Assembly (NCBI GenBank): GCA_025358455.1
Contig: JANYJP010000065.1
Location: 1 to 36,149 of the forward strand
Reading direction: 5' to 3'
DNA: 36,149 bases
Source: Bacteroidales bacterium
GTDB taxonomy: Bacteria; Bacteroidota; Bacteroidia; Bacteroidales; VadinHA17
Shown here piece after piece: positions 17,568 through 25,066 of this stretch; position 1 is the stretch's first letter, and each line of letters starts with the position of its first letter. The notes below the pieces were generated by a model. That model was not told where the DNA came from, searched no databases, and saw nothing but the letters and a program-made list of their open reading frames with translations. Made by a program: the position numbers and the translations under genes.

Positions 17568-18254
17568 CTAATTCTTCAGTGTAATTTCTGCAATTTCCCT
17601 GTAATGATCGCCGGCAAGTTTATTCCTGATAAGGATAATTTCAATATAATCAATTGCTTTCTGAACTGTCTTTGATCTTTTACGATGTATATGACCATTT
17701 TCCGGATGGGTATTTAGAAAAGACGGACCATTATACTTCCTTGAAAAAAGAGGGAACATCAAACCAAAGGCATTAGTGTATGCTTCCAGAATTGAAGATC
17801 CTCCGACACCAGCGGAAGTATCACCTTCATCCTGAACCTCCTCGTGTAATATAGTACCAATAGCGCCTTCTTCCTGGTAACTTATTAGTTGTTTAAACAA
17901 TTCCGATTCAGGTGAAATCATGCTTGCACCCAAAACAAGATGAAATGGTTTACTTAAATAGATATTATTCCTGTTTCTTTCAGCCATGTAACAGGCCGTT
18001 TGGGCCGCAACAATGCTCCCTGAACTTGAGGATGTTATAACCAGCTGTGTATCAGGTGAAAGTCCTGCTGAGATAATCTGAGAGAAAGCGGCTGATATAA
18101 TTTTCTGGTTTTCAGGATGACTGATCGGTTTCTGGGCATTGTTCAGAGCCCATATAACATTCATCAACGCGGTTTTATAATAAATTCCCCTGATAAACCC
18201 GAATTCATCACCCATTATCTGTTTCATCAGGCTGATGAATGACCCGGTAAACAT
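17568..18254 (-). CDS. Unrecognised 228-aa protein, possibly hydrolase-like
   Basis: I do not recognise this protein. It has no signal peptide or membrane helix. A Ser-rich turn after a hydrophobic strand (TQLVITSSSSGSIVAAQTACYMAE) and a late His in NGHIHRKRSKTVQKAIDYI could represent the nucleophile elbow and His of an alpha/beta hydrolase, but the elbow does not fit GxSxG, so this is weak. It lies 75 nt behind the DUF5916 gene on the same strand and may be co-transcribed. Base composition is like that of its neighbours. Confidence 0.6.
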   Translation of the reverse strand: MFTGSFISLMKQIMGDEFGFIRGIYYKTALMNVIWALNNAQKPISHPENQKIISAAFSQIISAGLSPDTQLVITSSSSGSIVAAQTACYMAERNRNNIYLSKPFHLVLGASMISPESELFKQLISYQEEGAIGTILHEEVQDEGDTSAGVGGSSILEAYTNAFGLMFPLFSRKYNGPSFLNTHPENGHIHRKRSKTVQKAIDYIEIILIRNKLAGDHYREIAEITLKN

Positions 18255-18329
18255 GTTAAATCTGTTATTGCGTGTTTCCCCCCCTGCAAAAAACCAGACC
18301 TTATATTTATCTTTCTTTTCGATGGGTTA

Positions 18330-20504
18330 TTAATTAAACCAGTAAGATAACTTAACGACAAGCCCCCTGTTTTTAATTTGATAATCTCCGGGGAAGGAGT
18401 TCTCTGTATAAACAATAAACAGATCTGATACAGGAGCAAAACGCCACTGGAAGCGAAGGTTCAGATTCAAATTGTTAATCTGGTTGTTGTATTGCAAAAG
18501 ACTGGTAAAGAAAAGTTTATCAGTAAATGTAATATCCAGCCTTGGTCCGATAAGGAAAAATTCCGCACTTTTATAAGGCAACGGCATGGATATATTATTA
18601 TATGAAGATATGATAGCCAGACTACCATAAGGCTGAACCCGATAGTATAATTCTCCATTCACCGTCATTCTGGTACCGCTAAAATATCCGCCATACCTGC
18701 TGCTGATGAGGAAATTAATAGGTTTACGTATATCAGACACAAACGAAATGCCCATTTCTTTCCAGTTGAACTTCTCTTTTGCGGCAAAAGGAAATGCTCC
18801 TGTATTAGTTGGATCAAAAGGTAACTGAAGTTTCAGGAACGTTTGTTTGACATCTGCCTGCAGAATACTTTTATTCATCCATTCAACCTGATACAAAAAC
18901 TGTGTTTCCCTGTCAGTTTGTATCATCGAAGGATCAAAAAGTAAGTCAAATTTCATTACTGGTCCGTGATTGGCAATCTTACTATCAGAAGGATAAAACT
19001 TATACTGAAATACAGGGTTAACCTCATAATATCCTTTTCTTCTTATGTATCCGACTTCTGCAAGATAATCAGCTCCGACCCATGACTGATTAAGAGTAGC
19101 ATTCAGGTATTGTGTGCTATAGGTTAAATTTGCTGCAAGCGCAGAAGATTTGTTTGTGGAGCCGGGGTAAAATGACTGATGGTAAAAAGTTTTTCCTGTC
19201 CAGTGGTTATTTGCACTTGCGAGATTGTATTCCACTCCGGCAACGCGGCTGAACCGATAACCTGTGAATGAGGTATCACCATTGGTCAGATTCGTTACCT
19301 GTTTATTAACCAGAAAAGCTGTGATGTTGGAATGGCTGAATACCCTGCGCTGCAGAGCAGCGACAGTATAATTTCCGGCAAGTACATCATCTTTTTCACC
19401 TGTTTGAAGATCCATTAATCCAATCCTCCAGTCTTTCCCGATCTTTCCGCTCAATCGTGCCCCTGCCTGTACAGGATTGGTTAATCCGACTCGCCGTGAA
19501 AAAAACGGTCTGAGGTTATCTTTTCCGAGATTTGCAAAGAGGTCACTGTTCTCAAGGTAGAACTGCCTCTTTTCCGGAAAGAACAATTCAAAACGGTCAA
19601 GGTTTGTTACCTGCCTGTCAACTTCAACCTGCGAATAATCAGGGTTTACTGTCAGATCGAGGTTCATTGAAGTTGAAAGGATAACCTTTGCATCAATACC
19701 GGCTGTGGCGGTGGGTTTAAACCCTTCCCCTGCTTGCTTATTTTGTGTGGTTTTTGCTGATACATAAGGTATAAGAGAAAACCTTGTACCTGATGCCGGA
19801 AGCGGTTTATCCCATACCAGTGACCCTGTAAATGCGAGCGTGGCAGTTGCAAACTGCCTTGGCATTGGTGCCCAGCTTGATTTTTCACTGGTTTTAAGAT
19901 CCTGACGGCTGAAATTAATTCCCCATTCCGGCGTACCTTCCTTATAACGCATGCTGCGGAATGGAATAGCAAATTCAGCAACCCATCGGTCATCATAATT
20001 TTTAACTGCTGATCTCCATTTTATATCCCAGTCAAGATTTACCAGCCCCCCGTTAGCCTGAACACCGTCCCATTGGGCTCCCGCTGCTGAAACACCAAAT
20101 GCAAATCCATTTGTCTGATCATTATATGTATCAATAAATACAATGAAGTTATCATTCTTCATGAAACTGAAGTCACGACGTAATGATTCAACCGGACGTT
20201 TCCCAGGTGTCGGATCATAACATATAATCCCCACATAAAGTGTCGATTCTGTATATGCAACTTTTACCTCTGTCTGAGCTATCGCGAAACCGGTATCTGT
20301 GGGCAGCACTCTCTGGAAGGAAGTTGCTTTATCTGCCGATTGCCATACAGGTTCATCAAGTAGCCCATCTATTTTAATTGGATCATTTGTCTTGAAAATG
20401 TTTATGCGATACTTTTCGCGGTTTATTCCCCGGGTCTGACTAAAAACTATAGTATTTACACATAGCAGCAGAGCAGTACTAAGTAAGAGCGATATTCTGG
20501 ACAT
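18330..20504 (-). CDS. DUF5916 outer-membrane protein with N-terminal CBM9-like domain
   Basis: A 724-aa exported protein. After a signal peptide (to about VFSQ, residue 23) comes a CBM9-like carbohydrate-binding fold at roughly 40-230 (IKIDGLLDEPVWQSADKA, ESTLYVGIICYDPTP, DNFIVFIDTYNDQTNGFAFGV, WVAEFAIPF). The remainder matches DUF5916, with NPDYSQVEVD, RFELFFPEKRQFYLENSDLF and FFSRRVGL, then many amphipathic strands ending in Trp-Phe-Asn, the form of an outer-membrane beta barrel. This family is widespread in Bacteroidota and its function is unknown. It is probably the first gene of a two-gene minus-strand unit. Confidence 0.87.
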   Translation of the reverse strand: MSRISLLLSTALLLCVNTIVFSQTRGINREKYRINIFKTNDPIKIDGLLDEPVWQSADKATSFQRVLPTDTGFAIAQTEVKVAYTESTLYVGIICYDPTPGKRPVESLRRDFSFMKNDNFIVFIDTYNDQTNGFAFGVSAAGAQWDGVQANGGLVNLDWDIKWRSAVKNYDDRWVAEFAIPFRSMRYKEGTPEWGINFSRQDLKTSEKSSWAPMPRQFATATLAFTGSLVWDKPLPASGTRFSLIPYVSAKTTQNKQAGEGFKPTATAGIDAKVILSTSMNLDLTVNPDYSQVEVDRQVTNLDRFELFFPEKRQFYLENSDLFANLGKDNLRPFFSRRVGLTNPVQAGARLSGKIGKDWRIGLMDLQTGEKDDVLAGNYTVAALQRRVFSHSNITAFLVNKQVTNLTNGDTSFTGYRFSRVAGVEYNLASANNHWTGKTFYHQSFYPGSTNKSSALAANLTYSTQYLNATLNQSWVGADYLAEVGYIRRKGYYEVNPVFQYKFYPSDSKIANHGPVMKFDLLFDPSMIQTDRETQFLYQVEWMNKSILQADVKQTFLKLQLPFDPTNTGAFPFAAKEKFNWKEMGISFVSDIRKPINFLISSRYGGYFSGTRMTVNGELYYRVQPYGSLAIISSYNNISMPLPYKSAEFFLIGPRLDITFTDKLFFTSLLQYNNQINNLNLNLRFQWRFAPVSDLFIVYTENSFPGDYQIKNRGLVVKLSYWFN

Positions 20505-20877
20505 TTGGAAAAATAATAATTTGCCACAAGGTAGAAATTTTTTTAAAGTGGCCGTAGCAGATAATGTACCTGATTTGTTAAAAGTAGTTAAAGTGCCTGC
20601 AGTGCCTGGATTTCAGTACGCGTGAAGCTTTCACTGAAATTGTACCTGCTACTATTTTGAAACAGCATCCTGATTTTCACCTTTTTATCGATAATGAATC
20701 CGCTTCTGCTATCATACCAATAAAAGATTAGATATCTGAAAGGAAGATTGGTTTATAGCGAATATTCTGACCATGCTGCGGATTTATCTTAAGAAATATT
20801 TAACGTTCAGAATTAACTTTTTTTTTGGTAATACCTGAAGTATAATTAACTTCGCTCGTTAATTTAAATTTAATAAG
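20505..20877. other. 373-nt intergenic region with a coding-like remnant
   Basis: This gap separates the divergent DUF5916 gene and tatA. Plus-strand frame from 20521 reads LPQGRNFFKVAVADNVPDLL and on to VPAVPGFQYA, then TGA at 20623. The next frame, open from 20588 to TAG at 20729-20731, continues in the same style with REAFTEIVPATILKQHPDF and HLFIDNESASAIIPIKD. Joined by one shift near 20615-20625 these would make a single protein tail. I cannot name the family. The last 146 nt, before tatA, hold a T-run and AT-rich sequence but no clear promoter box. Confidence 0.4.
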
Positions 20878-21078
20878 ATGGGAAATCTTGGAGCAACAGA
20901 GATTCTGTTGATTTTACTTGTGGTGGTGCTTCTTTTCGGTGGAAGGAAAATTCCTGAACTTATGAAAGGAATCGGACAGGGTATGAAAGAATTTAAAAAA
21001 GCTTCCCGTTTGGAAGACGAACCGGATAAGACAACTACTGAACCAAAAACTGAACCAAAAGAAGAAAATAAAAAATAA
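20878..21078 (+). CDS. tatA: Twin-arginine translocase subunit TatA
   Basis: Pore-forming subunit of the Tat pathway, which exports folded, often cofactor-loaded proteins. The 66-aa protein has the TatA form: a short N-terminal membrane helix ([17 protein letters not shown]), the FGG/RKIPEL hinge, an amphipathic helix [14 protein letters not shown], and a charged tail of repeated TEPK. It stands alone, with no tatC beside it, as is common in Bacteroidota. At least three Tat-signal proteins are encoded further along (25067, 29279, 29781). A strong hairpin closes the gene. Confidence 0.93.
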   Translation: MGNLGATEILLILLVVVLLFGGRKIPELMKGIGQGMKEFKKASRLEDEPDKTTTEPKTEPKEENKK

Positions 21079-21080
21079 CA

Positions 21081-21120
21081 GGTTATTTCATAAATCGTTT
21101 ATGAAATAACCCTTCTTTTT
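21081..21120 (+). terminator. Strong, probably bidirectional terminator between tatA and amidase gene
   Basis: A perfect 14-bp stem, GGTTATTTCATAAA (21081-21094) and TTTATGAAATAACC (21098-21111), with a 3-nt loop is followed by CTTCTTTTT on the plus strand. On the minus strand the same stem is followed by a T-rich run, so it can end both convergent transcripts. Confidence 0.9.
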
Positions 21121-21135
21121 ATAAAATATTGTTAA

Positions 21136-22731
21136 TCAATCAGTAACAATATATTTTGGTGCTTTTCTGTGTTTTGTCCCCTGCTCATAACCATAAGCTA
21201 TTTCAAGCAATTGAGGTTCGTTCCATGCTCTGCCGTAAAAGGTAACACCTACGGGCAGATCATTAATAAACCCCATGGGTATTGTTATTGCGGGATATCC
21301 TGATATTGCTGCAAGAGAGGAGCTTCCCCCGACAAAATGATCTCCAAGGATCAGATCTGTCTTCCAGGCAGGCGAACCTGTAGGTGCCATAATTGCATCG
21401 AGCTTATTGCTATTCATTACTTTATCTATCCCATCTTCCCGGGTTGCTTTTAACATTGTTGCAAGAGCCTTTTTATATTCGGGTGATGAAATATCTCCTT
21501 TCTTTTCAGCCATTTCAAGAATTTTCTGATCAAAATACCTTAATTCAACAGTATCTGATTTATTGAATGTGATTAGATCTTTAAGACTTTTTACAGAAGC
21601 ATTGGCAGGGAGGCCTGCGAAATATTTATTCAGGCCATCCTTAAATTCATACAGCATTACTTCAAATGAAGCATCTTCATATTTATCAACTTTTGGAAAT
21701 TCAATATCAACAATTGTAGCTCCGTTTGCTTTCAGAAAGGCAATTGTCCTGTTCATCAAAGTATCAACTTTATCAGAGAATCCCATCGACTTTTTTACAA
21801 GACCTATCCTCTTGCCATTAAGACCGTCTTTCTTCAGAAATTTTGTATAGTCGGTCAGGTATTTTCCTTCTGATGCTAATGTTTTGGAATCCGATGAATC
21901 GATACCTGTAAGTGCTCCCAATGTAATAGCCACATCTTCAACTGTTCTTCCCATAGGGCCCGGAGTATCCTGTGTGAAGGAAATCGGAATAATTCCTGAG
22001 CGGCTTATCAGACCAACTGTTGGTTTCAGACCAACCACTCCATTGTTATTTGAGGGGCATACTATTGAACCATTTGTTTCAGTTCCTATTGCCATCATAC
22101 AGAGGTTAGCCGATACAGCAACTCCTGATCCTGCACTGGACCCACACGGGTTACGATCGAGAATATACGGGTTCTTCGTTTGTCCGCCTACACCGCTCCA
22201 TCCGCTTGACGACATCATTCCACGGAAATTTGCCCATTCACTAAGGTTCGCTTTCCCGATTATTACAGCACCTGCTTCTCTTAATTTTCTGGCAACATAA
22301 CTATCAACCACCGGATATGAACTATTCAGAGCGGTCGCACCTGCTGTAGTCGGCATCCTGTCGTGGGTATCAATATTATCCTTAAGTATTACCGGAACTC
22401 CATGCAAGGACCCCCTGCTTTTTCCGGAAGCAAGTTCCTTGTCAAGTTCTCCTGCTATCTGAATTGCATCCGGATTTATTTCAATTACTGAATTCAGTAC
22501 AGGACCATTTTTGTCAATTGCTTTAATCCTGTCGAGATATGTTTTTACTACATCTGTAACGCTGAATTTACCTTCTTTATACCCTGCCTGAAGTTGTGCG
22601 ATGGTCAATTCTTCAATCCAACTGTTGTCAGCTACTCTCTGAACCTGGTTATTAACGGGTGACTTGCAGGTAATCAGGAAAAGTACCGCCGAAGCAAATA
22701 AAATCAATAATCCGGATGGATTGGTTTTCAT
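21136..22731 (-). CDS. Amidase-signature family lipoprotein
   Basis: Serine hydrolase of the amidase signature family that hydrolyses an amide bond. The N-terminal hydrophobic stretch followed by LITC (Cys22) resembles a lipobox, so the protein is probably a lipoprotein on the periplasmic or outer face. The catalytic triad is complete: K117 in GVPVILKDNID, S198 in CGSSAGSG and S222 in GTETNGSIVCPS. The 531-aa length is usual for the secreted subgroup. It is not GatA: no gatB or gatC lies nearby and it carries an export signal. Substrate unknown; peptide or aryl amides are plausible. It is divergent from the xdhC operon across 190 nt. Confidence 0.92.
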   Translation of the reverse strand: MKTNPSGLLILFASAVLFLITCKSPVNNQVQRVADNSWIEELTIAQLQAGYKEGKFSVTDVVKTYLDRIKAIDKNGPVLNSVIEINPDAIQIAGELDKELASGKSRGSLHGVPVILKDNIDTHDRMPTTAGATALNSSYPVVDSYVARKLREAGAVIIGKANLSEWANFRGMMSSSGWSGVGGQTKNPYILDRNPCGSSAGSGVAVSANLCMMAIGTETNGSIVCPSNNNGVVGLKPTVGLISRSGIIPISFTQDTPGPMGRTVEDVAITLGALTGIDSSDSKTLASEGKYLTDYTKFLKKDGLNGKRIGLVKKSMGFSDKVDTLMNRTIAFLKANGATIVDIEFPKVDKYEDASFEVMLYEFKDGLNKYFAGLPANASVKSLKDLITFNKSDTVELRYFDQKILEMAEKKGDISSPEYKKALATMLKATREDGIDKVMNSNKLDAIMAPTGSPAWKTDLILGDHFVGGSSSLAAISGYPAITIPMGFINDLPVGVTFYGRAWNEPQLLEIAYGYEQGTKHRKAPKYIVTD

Positions 22732-22858
22732 AATCTTATTTTTTTTATAATTAATACTGTCAAAAAAATCATTTGTGAATCTAAACCTTAGTGCTTACTT
22801 TGTTTATCTACACACAAAATCACTTCGTATAAAAATATGAATAATAATTCAAAAAGAA

Positions 22859-22866
22859 TAACTTTG
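22859..22866 (+). promoter_or_regulatory. Bacteroidota -7 box before the molybdenum hydroxylase operon
   Basis: TAACTTTG fits the TAnnTTTG consensus and sits 56 nt before the first ATG of the five-gene operon. A matching TTTG -33 element is not evident at the normal distance. Confidence 0.4.
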
Positions 22867-22921
22867 TTACAGATGAAAGCCCAATTCCGGCGTTTACTTT
22901 ATTAAAAAGATTCAGAGGAAT

Positions 22922-23986
22922 ATGAAAAACATTTATCTTCAGATTCTTGATCTTCAAACCAATAATTTTCCACTGGTTTTGGCTACCGTAACAAACACCC
23001 AGGGATCTACACCCCAGAAGCCGGGTAGTTCAGCATTATTCAATAAGAAAGGCCTTGTATCAGGAACTGTTGGTGGCGGAATTGTCGAAGGCAAAGTACA
23101 GAAAATAGCCATGGAAGATCTGCTAACTGGAGAATCAGGACATTATCAGTTTAATCTTGCTAATGACATTTCAAAAACTGAAGAGGCTATTTGTGGCGGA
23201 CAGATCAGCATACTTGTTGATGCCAATCTCACTAATTACCTTTCAGTATTTAAGCAGGTTAAACAATCATTAACCAATGGAATACCGGGTGTTCTGATTA
23301 CTATGGTTACCAGGTTTACAGAGAAGATAGTCCTTATAAACCGTTATTGGATGGACGAAAGTTTCAAACCGGATATCCCTGTCGCATTTTTGGAAAAGAT
23401 TGAACCAATAGTGCATAATATGCTTTTAGCCGGCGATCGATCTGAATATAAAGATTTGGAAATTGCAATAGAAGGAGAAGAACCTTCATCAGTCTTTTAT
23501 CTTGAACCGCTCTTCCCGCTTCCAAAGCTGATAATTGCCGGAGCAGGTCATATCGGGAGAGCACTTGCTCATATTGGAAGCATGCTTGATTTTGAAGTTA
23601 CAGTTATAGATGACCGGCAGGAGTATGCCAATAGTGAAAACATCCCTGATGCAAGTCATATTATCGTCAGAAACATTGGTGAAGCTATGCGGGATCTAAG
23701 GAAGGACAATGATTCATATGTTGTTATTGTAACGCGTGGGCATAAGGATGATGCTGAGGCTCTTAAAGAATGTATCGGATCGAAATTGGCATATACGGGA
23801 ATGATTGGCAGCAAAAAGAAGATTGTATCAATGCGTAATAGTTTTATAGAGAACAGATTGGCAACAGAAAAGCAATGGGATGCGATTTACGCACCAATAG
23901 GACTGGATATTAATTCTGTAACAATTGAAGAGATAGCAGTCAGCATTGCGGCTCAGTTGGTGTTGGTGCGAAACAGGAAAAAATAG
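22922..23986 (+). CDS. XdhC/CoxI-family molybdenum cofactor maturation protein
   Basis: XdhC-type proteins bind molybdenum cofactor and aid its sulfuration and insertion into xanthine-dehydrogenase-family enzymes. At 354 aa it has both domains: XdhC_CoxI at the N-terminus (VLATVTNTQGSTPQKPGSSALF, SGTVGGGIVEG, EEAICGGQISILVD) and a Rossmann-type C-terminal domain from about 199 (LPKLIIAGAGHIGRALAHIG, TVIDDR, VVIVTRGHKDDAEAL, YTGMIGSKKK). It is first in an operon with a MocA-like enzyme and both hydroxylase subunits, so it almost surely matures the product at 25067. Confidence 0.94.
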   Translation: MKNIYLQILDLQTNNFPLVLATVTNTQGSTPQKPGSSALFNKKGLVSGTVGGGIVEGKVQKIAMEDLLTGESGHYQFNLANDISKTEEAICGGQISILVDANLTNYLSVFKQVKQSLTNGIPGVLITMVTRFTEKIVLINRYWMDESFKPDIPVAFLEKIEPIVHNMLLAGDRSEYKDLEIAIEGEEPSSVFYLEPLFPLPKLIIAGAGHIGRALAHIGSMLDFEVTVIDDRQEYANSENIPDASHIIVRNIGEAMRDLRKDNDSYVVIVTRGHKDDAEALKECIGSKLAYTGMIGSKKKIVSMRNSFIENRLATEKQWDAIYAPIGLDINSVTIEEIAVSIAAQLVLVRNRKK

Positions 23987-23991
23987 CCAGT

Positions 23992-24585
23992 ATGGATAAA
24001 ATCTGGGCTGTCATACTTGCAGCAGGTGAGTCAAAGAGAATGGGATCTCCGAAAATGCTCCTTCTCTTCAATGGTAGAACCATGCTGGAGAATGTAATAA
24101 GCAATGTTTCATGTTCGCATGTTGATAATACAATGGTTGTATTAGGAGCCGGGAGGGAAAAATTAGAACCACTTGTAAATAAGTCATCAGCAAAATATTG
24201 TTATAATGAACATTACAGGGAAGGGATGCTCTCATCCATAAAATGCGGATTCAGGAATCTCCCTTCAGGTTTGAAAGCAGCTATGGTTTTTCAGGGCGAC
24301 CAGCCATTGATCACACCACAAATTGTAGATAAAGTAATTGAGGAATACAGATTAACAAATAAAGGGATTGTAATTCCCGTTTACAAAAAGAAACGCGGAC
24401 ATCCGATTCTGATTGACAGAAGATACTTCAGTGAAATTGAATTTCTTGATCCCGCTGAAGGATTGCGCTCGCTGGCTCATAAATTCTCTGACGATGTTTT
24501 GGAAATTGAGACAGACGAGCCGGGTATTCTAAGAGATTTTGATACTTATGAAGAATATAAAAAGGAATTAAATCAAAAGATGTAA
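23992..24585 (+). CDS. MocA-like molybdenum cofactor nucleotidyltransferase
   Basis: Transfers a nucleotide (CMP in MocA) to molybdopterin to make the dinucleotide form used by xanthine-oxidase-family enzymes. The 197-aa protein shows WAVILAAGESKRMGSPKMLL, the NTP-binding loop with the MGxxK motif, FQGDQPLI with D103 as likely metal ligand, GHPILIDRRYF and a terminal RDFDTYEEY typical of MocA/MobA-like proteins. It starts 5 nt after the xdhC-like gene and ends 2 nt before the iron-sulfur subunit, so it is part of the same operon. CTP rather than GTP use is inferred from context. Confidence 0.9.
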   Translation: MDKIWAVILAAGESKRMGSPKMLLLFNGRTMLENVISNVSCSHVDNTMVVLGAGREKLEPLVNKSSAKYCYNEHYREGMLSSIKCGFRNLPSGLKAAMVFQGDQPLITPQIVDKVIEEYRLTNKGIVIPVYKKKRGHPILIDRRYFSEIEFLDPAEGLRSLAHKFSDDVLEIETDEPGILRDFDTYEEYKKELNQKM

Positions 24586-24587
24586 AT

Positions 24588-25064
24588 ATGGAAGAGACTA
24601 TTAGTTTTCAGCTTAACGGGAAAAAGACCGAAGCCCAGCTTGATACCAGCCAGACTCTTTTATGGGTTCTGCGGAATCATTTTGGTCTGACCGGAACCAA
24701 ATATGGTTGTGGTATGGGATTCTGTGGTTCATGTACTGTTCTCATCGACGATGAACCGGTCAGATCATGCCAATTGACAGTTGGTGAGGTAGCAGGCAAA
24801 AAGGTGGTAACAATAGAAGGACTGGTTAATAAAGACATCATGCACCCTGTTCAGAAGGCATTCCTTGAGCATGACGCATTCCAGTGCGGGTTCTGTACCC
24901 CGGGAATGATCATGAATGCAGCAGGGCTGTTACTGAAAAATCCTTCTCCGTCAACTCAGGAGATTAAGGATGGTATGGAAAACAACTTATGCCGCTGCGG
25001 AGCACATACGCGTATCGTTGACGCGGTACAGACAGCTTCAAAAGAAATGAAAGGAGGGAAGTAA
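24588..25064 (+). CDS. 2Fe-2S subunit of molybdenum hydroxylase (CoxS/IorA type)
   Basis: Electron-transfer subunit carrying two [2Fe-2S] clusters. Plant-type cluster ligands are C41, C46, C49 and C61 (CGMGFCGSC and RSC); the second set is C100, C103, C135 and C137 (CGFCTPGM and LCRCGAH). Length (158 aa) is standard. It has no export signal of its own, so it presumably crosses the membrane bound to the Tat-signal large subunit. It is 2 nt from each neighbour. No FAD subunit is encoded, so electrons likely pass to an external carrier such as a cytochrome. Confidence 0.95.
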   Translation: MEETISFQLNGKKTEAQLDTSQTLLWVLRNHFGLTGTKYGCGMGFCGSCTVLIDDEPVRSCQLTVGEVAGKKVVTIEGLVNKDIMHPVQKAFLEHDAFQCGFCTPGMIMNAAGLLLKNPSPSTQEIKDGMENNLCRCGAHTRIVDAVQTASKEMKGGK

Positions 25065-25066
25065 TC

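Noticed and set aside
21563-22300. Long plus-strand open frames opposite the amidase gene
   Set aside because: The minus strand carries a complete amidase with all catalytic residues; the plus-strand frames have no family features.
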